DNA of 64,000 nucleotides from Sphingomonas sp. ATCC 31555. GTDB lineage: Bacteria > Pseudomonadota > Alphaproteobacteria > Sphingomonadales > Sphingomonadaceae. The DNA is taken from assembly GCF_000282895.1 (NCBI RefSeq), contig NZ_ALBQ01000001.1, positions 41,959 through 105,958 of the forward strand, given 5' to 3'. The notes beneath the pieces are model-generated. The model was not told the DNA's origin, did no database searches, and saw only the letters and a list, made by a program, of their open reading frames with translations. Shown piece after piece: positions 56,450 through 64,000 of the stretch. The position numbers and the translations under genes were made by a program. Positions within the stretch are counted from its first letter, which is position 1, and the number at the start of each line of letters is the position of its first letter.

Positions 56450-56733
56450 GCCTGATCCTCGCGGTCGAGGTTGTTCTCGCTTATCACGATGATTGGCCGG
56501 TCGGGGCCGTTGGCAAGCGCGGCGAGGGCGGCCTGCGCGATCGGGTCGCGGTAGCGGCGGAAGCTCTCTTCGGCATCGCCGTCGGGCTGGCTGCCGCCCA
56601 GCGCCTCGATCACGCTGTACTGCACCGCGAACTGATACGCCTCGCCGTCGACTTGGCCGTCGAACTCGAGCTGGCGATCGTCGAGATTGTCGAAAAGGGT
56701 GGCGTCGTCGATTTCCAGCTGCTGTGCGGCCAT
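56446..56733 (-). CDS. DUF1488-like hypothetical protein
   Basis: A 95-residue protein from the ATG at 56733. The order DRQLEFDGQVDGEAYQFAVQ, then VIEALGGSQPDGDAEESFRR and DPIAQAALAALANGP, matches the small DUF1488 family of alpha- and betaproteobacteria, recognised mainly by the F-V-x-x-x-V/I-E-A-L and E-x-F motifs. Function is unknown. It is the first gene of a two-gene operon with the 89-residue protein. A longer frame reading to 56871 has no similarity upstream of the chosen start. Confidence 0.65.
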   Translation of the reverse strand: MAAQQLEIDDATLFDNLDDRQLEFDGQVDGEAYQFAVQYSVIEALGGSQPDGDAEESFRRYRDPIAQAALAALANGPDRPIIVISENNLDREDQA

Positions 56734-56892
56734 GCCAAATACTCCATCGCTTAGGGATCGAAACCGCACGGGCATGGGCGCGGTTCCGCTGCCGGCAATT
56801 TCGCCCCGCTTGCTGCCCCGCTCGCAAAAAGCTGATCCAAACCGCGTTGGCGTGCGTATAGGAGGGGACACCCGTTACGCTCAGGAGTTGCC

Positions 56893-57627
56893 ATGCCTAC
56901 CGTACTCATCACCGGCGCCACCGCCGGGATCGGCGAAGCTTCGGTCCGCGCCTTTGCCGATGCCGGCTGGCATGTCGTGGCGACCGGCCGCCGCGCCGAT
57001 CGGCTGGAGAAGCTCGCGGGCGAGCGCGTCCACATCCTTGCCTTCGACATCCGCGACGAAGCCGCGCGCGACGCCGCGCTGGACAGCCTGCCCGCACCCT
57101 TTGCCGAGATCGACCTGCTGATCAACAATGCGGGCCTAGCACTCGGCCTGGAGCCGGCGCAGCAGGCGTCGCTCGATAACTGGCGGACGATGATCGACAC
57201 CAATGTGACGGCGCTGGTCTCGATCACCCACAAGCTGCTACCGGGCCTGGTTGCGCGCAAGGGCGGCATCATCAACCTGTCCTCGGTGGCGGCGACCTAT
57301 CCCTATCCGGGCGGCAATGTGTACGGCGCGACCAAGGCGTTCGTCCGCCAGTTCACGCTCAACCTGCGCGCCGACCTGATCGGCACCGGGGTGCGCGTCA
57401 CCTCGATCGAACCGGGCATGGTCGAAACCGAGTTCACCCTGGTCCGCACCGGCAGCCAGGAGGCGTCGGACAAGGTCTATGCCGGCGTCAACCCGATGAC
57501 TGCCGAGGACATCGCGGAGACGATGCTGTGGGTGGCGACGCTGCCGCCGCATTTTGCGGTCAACACGCTGGAGCTGATGCCGGTCAACCAGGCCAACGGT
57601 CCTTTCGCGGTGCATCGCGAAGGCTGA
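56893..57627 (+). CDS. SDR family NADP-dependent oxidoreductase, YdfG-like
   Basis: A 244-residue classical short-chain dehydrogenase. The cofactor loop is [10 protein letters not shown] (residues 8-17). Other features are NNAGLAL, the active serine in [20 protein letters not shown], and the YxxxK of YGATKAF. ATGRR after the first strand indicates NADP preference. EPGMVETEF, then [18 protein letters not shown], resembles E. coli YdfG, the serine/3-hydroxy acid dehydrogenase and malonic-semialdehyde reductase. Substrate is inferred from similarity. It is transcribed alone ahead of the LLM oxidoreductase. Confidence 0.9.
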   Translation: MPTVLITGATAGIGEASVRAFADAGWHVVATGRRADRLEKLAGERVHILAFDIRDEAARDAALDSLPAPFAEIDLLINNAGLALGLEPAQQASLDNWRTMIDTNVTALVSITHKLLPGLVARKGGIINLSSVAATYPYPGGNVYGATKAFVRQFTLNLRADLIGTGVRVTSIEPGMVETEFTLVRTGSQEASDKVYAGVNPMTAEDIAETMLWVATLPPHFAVNTLELMPVNQANGPFAVHREG

Positions 57628-57715
57628 GCGGCGCCGACACAGCTCTAAACTTCTGCTTGCACCCCACCAACCCGAACCCCCTGGCATGGCCAGAAATGCC
57701 CCCCATCTTCCTTCT

Positions 57716-58711
57716 ATGACAGCCTATTCCCTTCTCGATCTCGTGCCCGTGGTCCAGGGCGGCACGGTCGCCCAAGCGTTGGCCAATGCCGCCGATCTAG
57801 CCGCCCATGCCGAACGGCTCGGCTTCCAGCGCTATTGGGTGGCGGAGCATCACGGCATGGAAGGCATCGCCAGCGCCGCCACCGCGGTGGTGATCGCGCA
57901 TGTCGGCCAGGCGACCAGCACCATCCGGATCGGTGCGGGGGGCATCATGCTACCCAACCACTCGCCGCTGCAGGTGGCGGAGGCGTTCGGCACGCTTGAC
58001 GCGCTGTTCCCCGGCCGGATCGATCTGGGTCTGGGTCGCGCGCCAGGATCGGACCAGCGGGTCGCCGCCGCGATCCGCCGCAACCTCGACAGCGACGGCA
58101 ACGAATTCCCCCGCGACGTAATGGAGCTGCAAAGCTATTTCGCCGATGACGGCCGGACCGGCATCCGCGCCACGCCCGGCGCCGGCGCGGACGTGCGACT
58201 GTGGATCCTCGGCTCCAGCACTTTCGGCGCACAGCTCGCCGCTGCGCTTGGTCTGCCCTATGCCTTCGCCTCGCATTTCGCGCCGGGGCTTATGGAGGAG
58301 GCGATCGCCGTCTACCGCCGCAACTTCCGCCCGTCGGCCGTGCTCGACAAGCCGCACGTCATGCTCGGCTTCAACGTCTTCGCCGCCGATAGCGATGAAG
58401 AGGGTGAATATCTCGCCACGTCCCAGCAACAGGCGTTTGTGGCGATTCGCGCCGGGCGCGGCATCCAGCTGCCGCCGCCCGTGCAGGGCTATCGTGAAAA
58501 TCTGGGCGTTCAGGGCAATGCCATGCTCGATCAGGTGCTGTCCGCTTCCGCGATCGGCGGCCCGGCCAAGGTTCGGCGCGAGATCGAAGCGTTCCTGGAG
58601 CGCACCCGAGCAGACGAACTGATGCTCACCAGCGCCATGTACGATCCCCAGGCGCGCAAGCGTAGCCTGGAGATCGCGGCGGAAGCGATGCGGGCGGTGG
58701 AGCCAGCCTGA
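57716..58711 (+). CDS. LLM-class flavin-dependent oxidoreductase
   Basis: A 331-residue luciferase-like monooxygenase of the MsnO8-type group. Landmarks are [20 protein letters not shown] near the start, [40 protein letters not shown] and [12 protein letters not shown]. The TIM barrel uses reduced FMN from a separate reductase, such as a flavin reductase of the type found at 43.6 kb. Substrate is unknown. The ATG at 57716 keeps the beta-1 strand intact; ten further upstream codons look non-conserved. Confidence 0.87.
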   Translation: MTAYSLLDLVPVVQGGTVAQALANAADLAAHAERLGFQRYWVAEHHGMEGIASAATAVVIAHVGQATSTIRIGAGGIMLPNHSPLQVAEAFGTLDALFPGRIDLGLGRAPGSDQRVAAAIRRNLDSDGNEFPRDVMELQSYFADDGRTGIRATPGAGADVRLWILGSSTFGAQLAAALGLPYAFASHFAPGLMEEAIAVYRRNFRPSAVLDKPHVMLGFNVFAADSDEEGEYLATSQQQAFVAIRAGRGIQLPPPVQGYRENLGVQGNAMLDQVLSASAIGGPAKVRREIEAFLERTRADELMLTSAMYDPQARKRSLEIAAEAMRAVEPA

Positions 58712-58755
58712 GCCTTTGGGCGGCGCTCGCCCTCAGCAGCGCTGCCCGACCGGCT

Positions 58756-59307
58756 TTACGCACGCGTATCGACAACAAGGCCGGTAGATTTGGTGCTGCA
58801 GCTCTTGCTGGTGTCGCCGGAGGCCGCATAGCTGGTCGTATCCTCGTTCGCTTCGCGCAACTGCTGCAGGAACAGCGAAACCGTGTCGAGGGCGGCCGAT
58901 GCGGCGTCGCTGGTGACACTGGTCGTGGTGATGCTGTCGCTCTCGTCCTCCGATGCGGCACCGGCTTCCTGAGGCGGCGGGAGGCCATCCGGACCCTTGG
59001 GACCGCCTGCGCCCTTGGCGAACATGCCCTTGAGTTCCGTTGCCTGCTCCTCGGTAAGTGTACCGTTGTCGACCTGGGCTTGGATCAGCGACTCCATCTT
59101 CGCCTTCATGTCGCCCGATGGCTTGGCACCGCGGCTGCGCTCGGCTGAAAGCGTCGAATCGATCGAATCGAGCGCCGTCGAAAAGGCGCTTTGATCGGCA
59201 GCGCTGATGTCGCCTGAGGAAACTGCGGCGGAGATTCGCGCGTTGATCCGGTCGCGTGGTGATTGCGACATCATGGCGCTGGTTGAAAGTGCAGAGATGC
59301 TGCTCAT
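58756..59307 (-). CDS. Hypothetical protein, low-complexity C-terminus
   Basis: A 183-residue protein with an excellent ribosome site (AGGAGG). It is rich in Ser, Thr, Ala and Asp. The middle (MESLIQAQVDNGTLTEEQAT, then ELKGMFAKG) is a helix pair of the type that shows up in short SHOCT-like or EF-hand-labelled proteins. It has no signal peptide. The C-terminal half (TTTSVTSDAASAALDTVS) may be a flexible tail. No family recognised with confidence. Between this gene and the kinase to its right lies a 171-base gap with no gene. Confidence 0.7.
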   Translation of the reverse strand: MSSISALSTSAMMSQSPRDRINARISAAVSSGDISAADQSAFSTALDSIDSTLSAERSRGAKPSGDMKAKMESLIQAQVDNGTLTEEQATELKGMFAKGAGGPKGPDGLPPPQEAGAASEDESDSITTTSVTSDAASAALDTVSLFLQQLREANEDTTSYAASGDTSKSCSTKSTGLVVDTRA

Positions 59308-59478
59308 GTGTATCCTCCTATGGGGTTAATCCCCCACGGTAGTTTACACCATTTAGGTTAACTTTCTGCTTAGCGCTGTCTGGCGAATCTTCTACACCAA
59401 GGACGACGCGCAACCACGCTCGCTCGAATGCCCAGCGTGCGTCTCACAATGATTTCACTTTATTGCGGTATCGAAATT

Positions 59479-60939
59479 TCAGCCCGCCGCCGGGAGGCGC
59501 AGGCGGACGAGCAGGCCGCCCAGATCCTCGCTCTCTTCCAGGCTGGCGGTGCCGCCATAGATTTCGGCCACGTCGCGCACGATCGCCAAGCCCAGGCCGG
59601 TGCCCGGCTTGCCGGTGTCCAGCCGCACCCCACGATCGAAGATGCGGATGCGATCGGCTTCGGGAATGCCCATGCCGTCGTCCTCGACGAGGATCTCGAC
59701 ATAGCCGGCCTCCAGCCGCGCCGTGACGAACACGCTGCCGCCGCCATATTTGGCCGCGTTCTCAACGAGGTTGCCCAGAATTTCGTCGAGATCCTGCCGT
59801 TCGATATGGGCAACGGCATCCTTCACCCCGTCCACATCGATGCGGACATTCGGATAGAGCCGCGCCACCGCCCGCTCCACCGCTTCGATCGAGGGCCACA
59901 CCTCCGCCCGGCTGTGGGCACTGCCCCGGCGGCCCACTGCTCGCGCCCGCGCAAGGTGGTGATCGATCTGTCGCCGCATCGTTCGCGCCTCACGGATCAC
60001 CGTATCGGGCAGATCCGCCTGCCCCGCCGCCGCCGCGTTCATGATCACGCTCAGCGGCGTCTTCAGCGCATGCGCAAGGTTGCCGGCATGGCGCCGCGCC
60101 TCCTCCGCCTGGCGGTCGTTATGCTCGACCAGCGCGTTGAGCTCGTCCCCCATCGGCCCAACTTCCGCCGGCAGCGGCCCCGCCACTCGCTTGGTATGGC
60201 CCGCGCGCAGGCGGGCGATTTCGCGCCGCACCTTGCGTAGCGGCCGCAGGCCATACCAGGTCTGCAGCGCCGCCATCGCGACCAGCCCCAGTCCGAGCAG
60301 CGCGAAGCTGCGCACCAGCGTGCGGCGCACGGTGGCGATCTGCGCGTCCAGCGTCTCGCGCGTCTCCGCCACCTGGAATCGCCAGAGCACCGGCGATCCC
60401 GGCAGCGTCAGGTCGCGCTCAGCGATGCGCAGCCGCTGGTTGCCCGGGTCGTCGCGGTTGGCGCCCGGGCGCTTGTCGACGAACTCGTCGCTATCGTAGA
60501 AGTGAATGTTGCGATCGTTATAGACCTTGTCGGCCTTCAGGCGGCGATCCCATAGCGACATCGACGGGAACGCTTCGTAGCCATCGCCGCTGATCTGCCA
60601 ATAGGCGCCCGAATTGGGCTCGAGGAAGCGCTGGTCGGCAAGCTGGCGGTTCAGCACCACCTCCCCGCGTGAGCCAAGCTCGGCCGAGACGATCAGCGAC
60701 GAGACGAGATAATCGAGCTGGTCGTCGAAGTTGCGGGTGATCGCTCCCGTCAGCACGCGGTCCAGCGCAAGGCCGCCGCCGACCAGCAGCAGCAGGATCC
60801 ACGCGGTCGCGACCAGCAGCATCCGCCGGCTGACCGATCCGGTGACGCGCACCGGCCGCCGGTCGCGCAACTCCGCCTCGGCCAGGCCCGACGCGGCATC
60901 GCGCGCCTCCTCCGGCGTTGAGATGGGCTGCGCGTCCAC
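59479..60939 (-). CDS. Sensor histidine kinase (PhoQ/EnvZ-like)
   Basis: Predicted 486 residues from a GTG at 60939, which follows AGGAAAGG and begins 11 bases after the response-regulator stop. Two membrane segments flank a periplasmic sensor of about 140 residues. The HAMP region GLRPLRKVRREIARLRAGHT leads to the H-box AHALKTPLSVIM (H290). The ATPase domain has NLVENAAKYG, EDDGMGIPEADR and GTGLGLAIV. It should autophosphorylate and pass phosphate to the response regulator next door. Signal unknown; the class often senses cations or envelope state. Confidence 0.9.
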   Translation of the reverse strand: MDAQPISTPEEARDAASGLAEAELRDRRPVRVTGSVSRRMLLVATAWILLLLVGGGLALDRVLTGAITRNFDDQLDYLVSSLIVSAELGSRGEVVLNRQLADQRFLEPNSGAYWQISGDGYEAFPSMSLWDRRLKADKVYNDRNIHFYDSDEFVDKRPGANRDDPGNQRLRIAERDLTLPGSPVLWRFQVAETRETLDAQIATVRRTLVRSFALLGLGLVAMAALQTWYGLRPLRKVRREIARLRAGHTKRVAGPLPAEVGPMGDELNALVEHNDRQAEEARRHAGNLAHALKTPLSVIMNAAAAGQADLPDTVIREARTMRRQIDHHLARARAVGRRGSAHSRAEVWPSIEAVERAVARLYPNVRIDVDGVKDAVAHIERQDLDEILGNLVENAAKYGGGSVFVTARLEAGYVEILVEDDGMGIPEADRIRIFDRGVRLDTGKPGTGLGLAIVRDVAEIYGGTASLEESEDLGGLLVRLRLPAAG

Positions 60940-60949
60940 GCGCCTTTCC

Positions 60950-61618
60950 TCAGGCGAAACCGGATTCGTCGAGGCTGTAGCCCAGGCCACGGATCGTCGT
61001 GATCACATCCGCGCCCAGCTTCTTGCGGATGCGCGTCACGAACACTTCGATCGTGTTCGAATCACGATCGAAATCCTGGTCGTAGATATGCTCGATCAGC
61101 TCGGTGCGGCTCACCACCTTGCCCTTGTGATGGAGCAAGTAGCTGAGCAGCTTGTACTCCTGCGCGGTCAGCTTCACCGGCTCGCCGGCCTTGGTGACCT
61201 TGCCGGAGCGGGTATCGAGGCGGATATCGCCCGCGGTCAGTTCGGCCGAGGCATTACCCGAGGCGCGGCGGATCAACGCGCGCAGGCGGGCAATCAGTTC
61301 CTCGGTCTGAAACGGCTTGGCGACATAGTCATCGGCGCCCGCGTCGAGCCCCGCCACCTTGTCCGACCAGCTGTCGCGCGCAGTCAGCACCAGCACCGGC
61401 ATGGTGCGCCCTTCCTTGCGCCAGCGATCGAGCACGGTCAGCCCGTCGATCTCGGGCAGGCCCAGATCGAGGATGATTGCGTCATACTGTTCGGTCGAGC
61501 CGAGGAAGTGCCCTTCCTCGCCATCGGTCGCGAGATCGACGGCATAGCCCGCACCTTCCAGCGCGGTGCGCAGCTGGATCCCGAGATTGGGTTCGTCCTC
61601 GACGATCAGAAGTCGCAT
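60950..61618 (-). CDS. OmpR/PhoP-family response regulator
   Basis: A 222-residue DNA-binding regulator. The receiver domain has the acidic pair in LLIVEDEPNLG, the phospho-acceptor D51 in ILDLGLPEIDG and the switch lysine in DYVAKPF. The winged-helix output domain follows (LTAQEYKLLSYLLHHKGKVV, RIRKKLGADVITTIRGLGYS). It is the middle gene of a PepSY-regulator-kinase operon. Target genes cannot be read from the window. Confidence 0.93.
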   Translation of the reverse strand: MRLLIVEDEPNLGIQLRTALEGAGYAVDLATDGEEGHFLGSTEQYDAIILDLGLPEIDGLTVLDRWRKEGRTMPVLVLTARDSWSDKVAGLDAGADDYVAKPFQTEELIARLRALIRRASGNASAELTAGDIRLDTRSGKVTKAGEPVKLTAQEYKLLSYLLHHKGKVVSRTELIEHIYDQDFDRDSNTIEVFVTRIRKKLGADVITTIRGLGYSLDESGFA

Positions 61619-61646
61619 GTACCGTTCCGTCCTTCCCTTGATCTGC

Positions 61647-61973
61647 TCAGCTGCCCATGCGGCGCAGGATCTGGCCGCTATGGCCATCCACCTCCACCCA
61701 GATCACCGACCCATTGCGCAGGAACTTCAGCGTGTAAATGTCGGTGCCGGGATCATAGTCGAATCCCAGATATTGCGCGCCGGGCATGCGGGGGATTACC
61801 CGCCGCTCGATCTCCCGCGCGGGCAGATTCTGGCCACGAAGCCGCCGTTCGCGTGCCGCACGCTGGCCGTCATCCTGCGAGGCGTCGAGCGGGCGCGCCA
61901 CGACCGGGCTCGTGAGCGCGAGGCTCGCAAGACACGCGATCAGAACAGGTTTGACCAACATCGCCATCGGCAT
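61647..61973 (-). CDS. PepSY-domain exported protein
   Basis: A 108-residue protein (start at 61973 chosen so that MPMAMLVKPVLIACLASLAL forms the signal peptide; starts at 61961 or 62018 are also in frame). The mature domain has the PepSY pattern: IERRVIPRMPGAQYLGFDYD, then YTLKFLRNGSVIWVEVDGHS and GQILRRMG. Family members often act in the periplasm as inhibitors or modulators. It leads the operon with a response regulator and a kinase, so it may tune the sensor input. The ABC-F gene is divergent. Confidence 0.78.
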   Translation of the reverse strand: MPMAMLVKPVLIACLASLALTSPVVARPLDASQDDGQRAARERRLRGQNLPAREIERRVIPRMPGAQYLGFDYDPGTDIYTLKFLRNGSVIWVEVDGHSGQILRRMGS

Positions 61974-62095
61974 GGCATAGGGTCCGGGCATTGAATAGCC
62001 CCTGAACATGCCGCTCATCCATGGTTCGGGAATTGTGGCTTTTGCGCATCGCCCGGCGCTTGCCGGAGCGGGTTCTGGCCCCTAGGTGCTGGCGC

Positions 62096-63871
62096 ATGGC
62101 TGCTCCGGTGCTCTCCTATGAAGGGCTGGGTCTCGTTCAGGGATCCGGCTGGCTCTTCCGCAATCTCGACATCCATGTCGGCGAGCGCGATCGTCTCGCG
62201 CTCATCGGCCGCAACGGCGCGGGCAAGACGACGCTGCTCAAGCTGATCGCCGGCGCGATCGACAGCGACGAGGGCCGCCGCACCATCGTGCCCGGCACCC
62301 GCGTGATCCTGCTGGAGCAGGAGCCGCGCATGCTCGGCTGCACCACCCTCATGGACTATGTCCTCTCCGGCGACGATGCCCCCGCCCGGCACGAGGCCGA
62401 GGCGATCGCCGACCAGCTCGGCATCGACCTGTCGCGCGAGGCGGCGACCGCGTCGGGCGGCGAGCGCCGCCGCGCTGCCATCGCCCGCGCGCTGGCGCAG
62501 GATCCCGACGTACTGCTGCTCGACGAGCCGACCAACCATCTCGATCTCGGCGCGATCGAATGGCTGGAAGACTGGCTGACGCGCTACAAGGGCGCCTTCG
62601 TCGTCATCAGCCACGATCGTACCTTCCTCACCCGCCTGACCCGCCAGACGCTGTGGCTCGATCGCGGTTCCATCCGCCGCGCCGAGATCGGCTTTGGCGG
62701 GTTCGAGGCATGGACCGAGCAGGTCTATGCCGAGGAGGAGCGCAACGCCCAGCGGCTCGATGCCAAGCTCAAGATCGAGGAGCATTGGCTCCAGCGCGGC
62801 GTTACCGGCCGCCGTCGCCGCAACCAGGGCCGCCTCGCCAAGCTGAAGGAAATGCGGGCCGAGCGCGCCGGCATGGTGGGCCCGCAGGGCACCGCTGCGC
62901 TCGCCACCGCCTCGGACGGCAACCAGACCAAGGTGGTGATCGACGCCAAGCACGTCACCAAGCGCTTCGGCGAGCGCACGATCATCAAGGACCTGACCTT
63001 CCGCGTCACCAAGGGCGACCGGATCGGCATCGTCGGATCGAACGGCGCGGGCAAGTCCACGCTGCTCAAGATGCTGACCGGCGAGCTCCAGCCCGACGAG
63101 GGCAGCGTGAAGCTCTCGCAGACGCTGGATGCGATCATCATCGACCAGCAGCGCAGCCTGATGGCGCCGGACAAGCGGGTGCGCGACGTGCTGGCAGACG
63201 GCGGCGACTGGATCGACGTGCAGGGCGCGCGCAAGCACGTCCATGGCTATCTCAAGGAATTCCTGTTCGACCCCAGCATCGCCGAGGCGAAGATCGGCAC
63301 ACTTTCGGGCGGCGAGCGCTCCCGCCTGCTGCTCGCGCGGGAATTTGCTCGCCCTTCCAACCTCTTGGTCCTCGACGAGCCGACCAACGACCTCGATCTG
63401 GAAACACTCGATCTGCTCCAGGAAGTGATCGCCGACTATGCCGGCACTGTGCTGATCGTCAGCCACGATCGCGACTTTCTCGATCGCACCGTCACGGTGA
63501 CATTGGGGCTGGACGGCAGCGGCATGGTCGATGTCGTCGTCGGCGGCTATGCCGACTGGGAAGCCAAGCGCCGCCCGCGCAACGAAGGCAAAAAAGCCAG
63601 CAAGGCAGCGCCGGTCGTGGAAGCCCCCAAGGCCCGCACCAAGCTGAGCTACAAGGACCAGCGCGACTACGAGTTGCTGCCCAAGCGCATCGAGGAAATC
63701 GACCAGACGATCGCCCGCGACGAAGCCGCCATGGCCGATCCCGCGCTCTACACCCGCGATCCCGCCAAGTTCGCCGCACTAAGCGACGGCATCGCCAAAC
63801 TACGCGCCGAAAAGGACGCGGCCGAGATGCGCTGGCTGGAACTGGCGGAGATGGTGGAAGGGCTGGGTTGA
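62096..63871 (+). CDS. ABC-F family ATPase (Uup/EttA-like)
   Basis: A 591-residue soluble protein with two ABC domains and no membrane segments. First domain: Walker A GRNGAGKTT near 37-45, signature TASGGERRRAAIA, Walker B VLLLDEPTNHLDL. Second domain: GSNGAGKSTLLKMLTG, TLSGGERSRLLLARE and LVLDEPTNDLD. The domains are joined by the charged linker that inserts at the ribosome E-site. A coiled-coil C-terminus with KYK and EIDQTIARDEAAMADPALY follows, the form seen in Uup. Such ATPases act on translation, ribosome rescue or antibiotic resistance. The ATG at 62096 has AGG upstream; earlier codons are unlikely. Confidence 0.9.
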   Translation: MAAPVLSYEGLGLVQGSGWLFRNLDIHVGERDRLALIGRNGAGKTTLLKLIAGAIDSDEGRRTIVPGTRVILLEQEPRMLGCTTLMDYVLSGDDAPARHEAEAIADQLGIDLSREAATASGGERRRAAIARALAQDPDVLLLDEPTNHLDLGAIEWLEDWLTRYKGAFVVISHDRTFLTRLTRQTLWLDRGSIRRAEIGFGGFEAWTEQVYAEEERNAQRLDAKLKIEEHWLQRGVTGRRRRNQGRLAKLKEMRAERAGMVGPQGTAALATASDGNQTKVVIDAKHVTKRFGERTIIKDLTFRVTKGDRIGIVGSNGAGKSTLLKMLTGELQPDEGSVKLSQTLDAIIIDQQRSLMAPDKRVRDVLADGGDWIDVQGARKHVHGYLKEFLFDPSIAEAKIGTLSGGERSRLLLAREFARPSNLLVLDEPTNDLDLETLDLLQEVIADYAGTVLIVSHDRDFLDRTVTVTLGLDGSGMVDVVVGGYADWEAKRRPRNEGKKASKAAPVVEAPKARTKLSYKDQRDYELLPKRIEEIDQTIARDEAAMADPALYTRDPAKFAALSDGIAKLRAEKDAAEMRWLELAEMVEGLG

Positions 63872-63904
63872 GGGGGATCGCCCCCAACGAAACGCCCCCT
63901 CCGT

Positions 63905-63924
63905 GCTCCTGCGAAAGCAGGAGC
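63905..63924. repeat. Interspersed hairpin with GAAA tetraloop
   Basis: GCTCCTGC-GAAA-GCAGGAGC: a perfect eight-base stem with a GNRA loop, in the gap after the ABC-F gene. It may be another dispersed palindrome of the genome or a terminator shared with the gene at the edge. Confidence 0.65.
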
Positions 63925-63955
63925 CCAGGGGCAGGTCTCGCCCAACTATGGACGT

Positions 63956-64000
63956 TTAGCGGCTCGCGATGATGTGCTTAATCGTGAGAGTGGAGGCTTC
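63956..64000 (-). CDS. C-terminal tail of a gene extending beyond the window
   Basis: On the minus strand an open frame enters from the right edge and ends at a TAA (63956-63958), giving the last 14 residues EASTLTIKHIIASR. It is too short to assign. The stop lies 31 bases from the hairpin, consistent with a gene end, but chance is possible. Confidence 0.3.
   Translation of the reverse strand, partial: EASTLTIKHIIASR

Noticed and set aside
63872..64000. tRNA or small RNA gene at the right end
   Set aside because: Only one short GAAA hairpin is present; no cloverleaf can be drawn.

Overview
The window looks like chromosomal core DNA from a sphingomonad (Alphaproteobacteria, Sphingomonas-like). 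This rests on the very high GC content and on several features. A large TonB-dependent receptor is paired with a TetR regulator. A BamE-like lipoprotein, a cytochrome bc1 assembly chaperone and a DUF177 protein are neighbours. There are also Coq4, a TIGR02186/TauE pair, EcfG-type (GGAAC-N16-CGTT) promoter matches and short interspersed palindromes. No rRNA, tRNA, CRISPR array, insertion sequence or prophage was seen.

Layout. 0-10 kb: a Suv3/MgpS-type helicase cut by the left edge, an M23 endopeptidase, a HerA-like ATPase, a TIGR02186-TauE/SafE pair and a two-gene NfrB/NfrA-like surface-glycan module. 10-17 kb: RcnB-like and BamE-like envelope proteins, the bc1 chaperone-DUF177 pair, TetR with a divergent TonB receptor and a clear operator-promoter, an MFS carrier, and a 78-residue ORF with a probable leaderless promoter. 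17-28 kb: prfC, an aldose-1-epimerase relative, a proline-threonine-linked S8 autotransporter lipoprotein, a HAD nucleotidase with dapD, a GT4-GH130 glycoside module and queF. 28-41 kb: a sulfurtransferase-PLP lyase-MscS operon, a FemAB-like acyltransferase, a three-gene run of large polytopic GT-C-like membrane proteins, argG, cfa and a secreted PI-PLC-like enzyme. 41-50 kb: a DUF4168 protein, rlmN, LprI-like, flavin reductase, a cytochrome b plus molybdoenzyme pair, an IalB-like protein, a histidine phosphatase, an outer-membrane barrel, dnaN and coq4. 50-64 kb: a lipoprotein, recF, an M20 peptidase, gyrB, a two-gene hypothetical operon, SDR and LLM oxidoreductases, a PepSY-response regulator-histidine kinase operon and an ABC-F ATPase. 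The last 45 bases hold the tail of another minus-strand gene.

How the genes fit together. dnaN, recF and gyrB lie within 8.2 kb in the classical order, but unrelated genes separate them and dnaA is absent. Three loci handle sulfur compounds: TauE/TIGR02186, sulfurtransferase-lyase and the sulfite-oxidase-fold enzyme. Three loci look dedicated to surface or storage glycans: NfrB/NfrA-like, GT4-GH130 and the GT-C trio. These are the best places to look for undescribed biology. Most of the rest is ordinary core metabolism. Gene starts were placed from start codons, ribosome-binding sites and 4-base overlaps.
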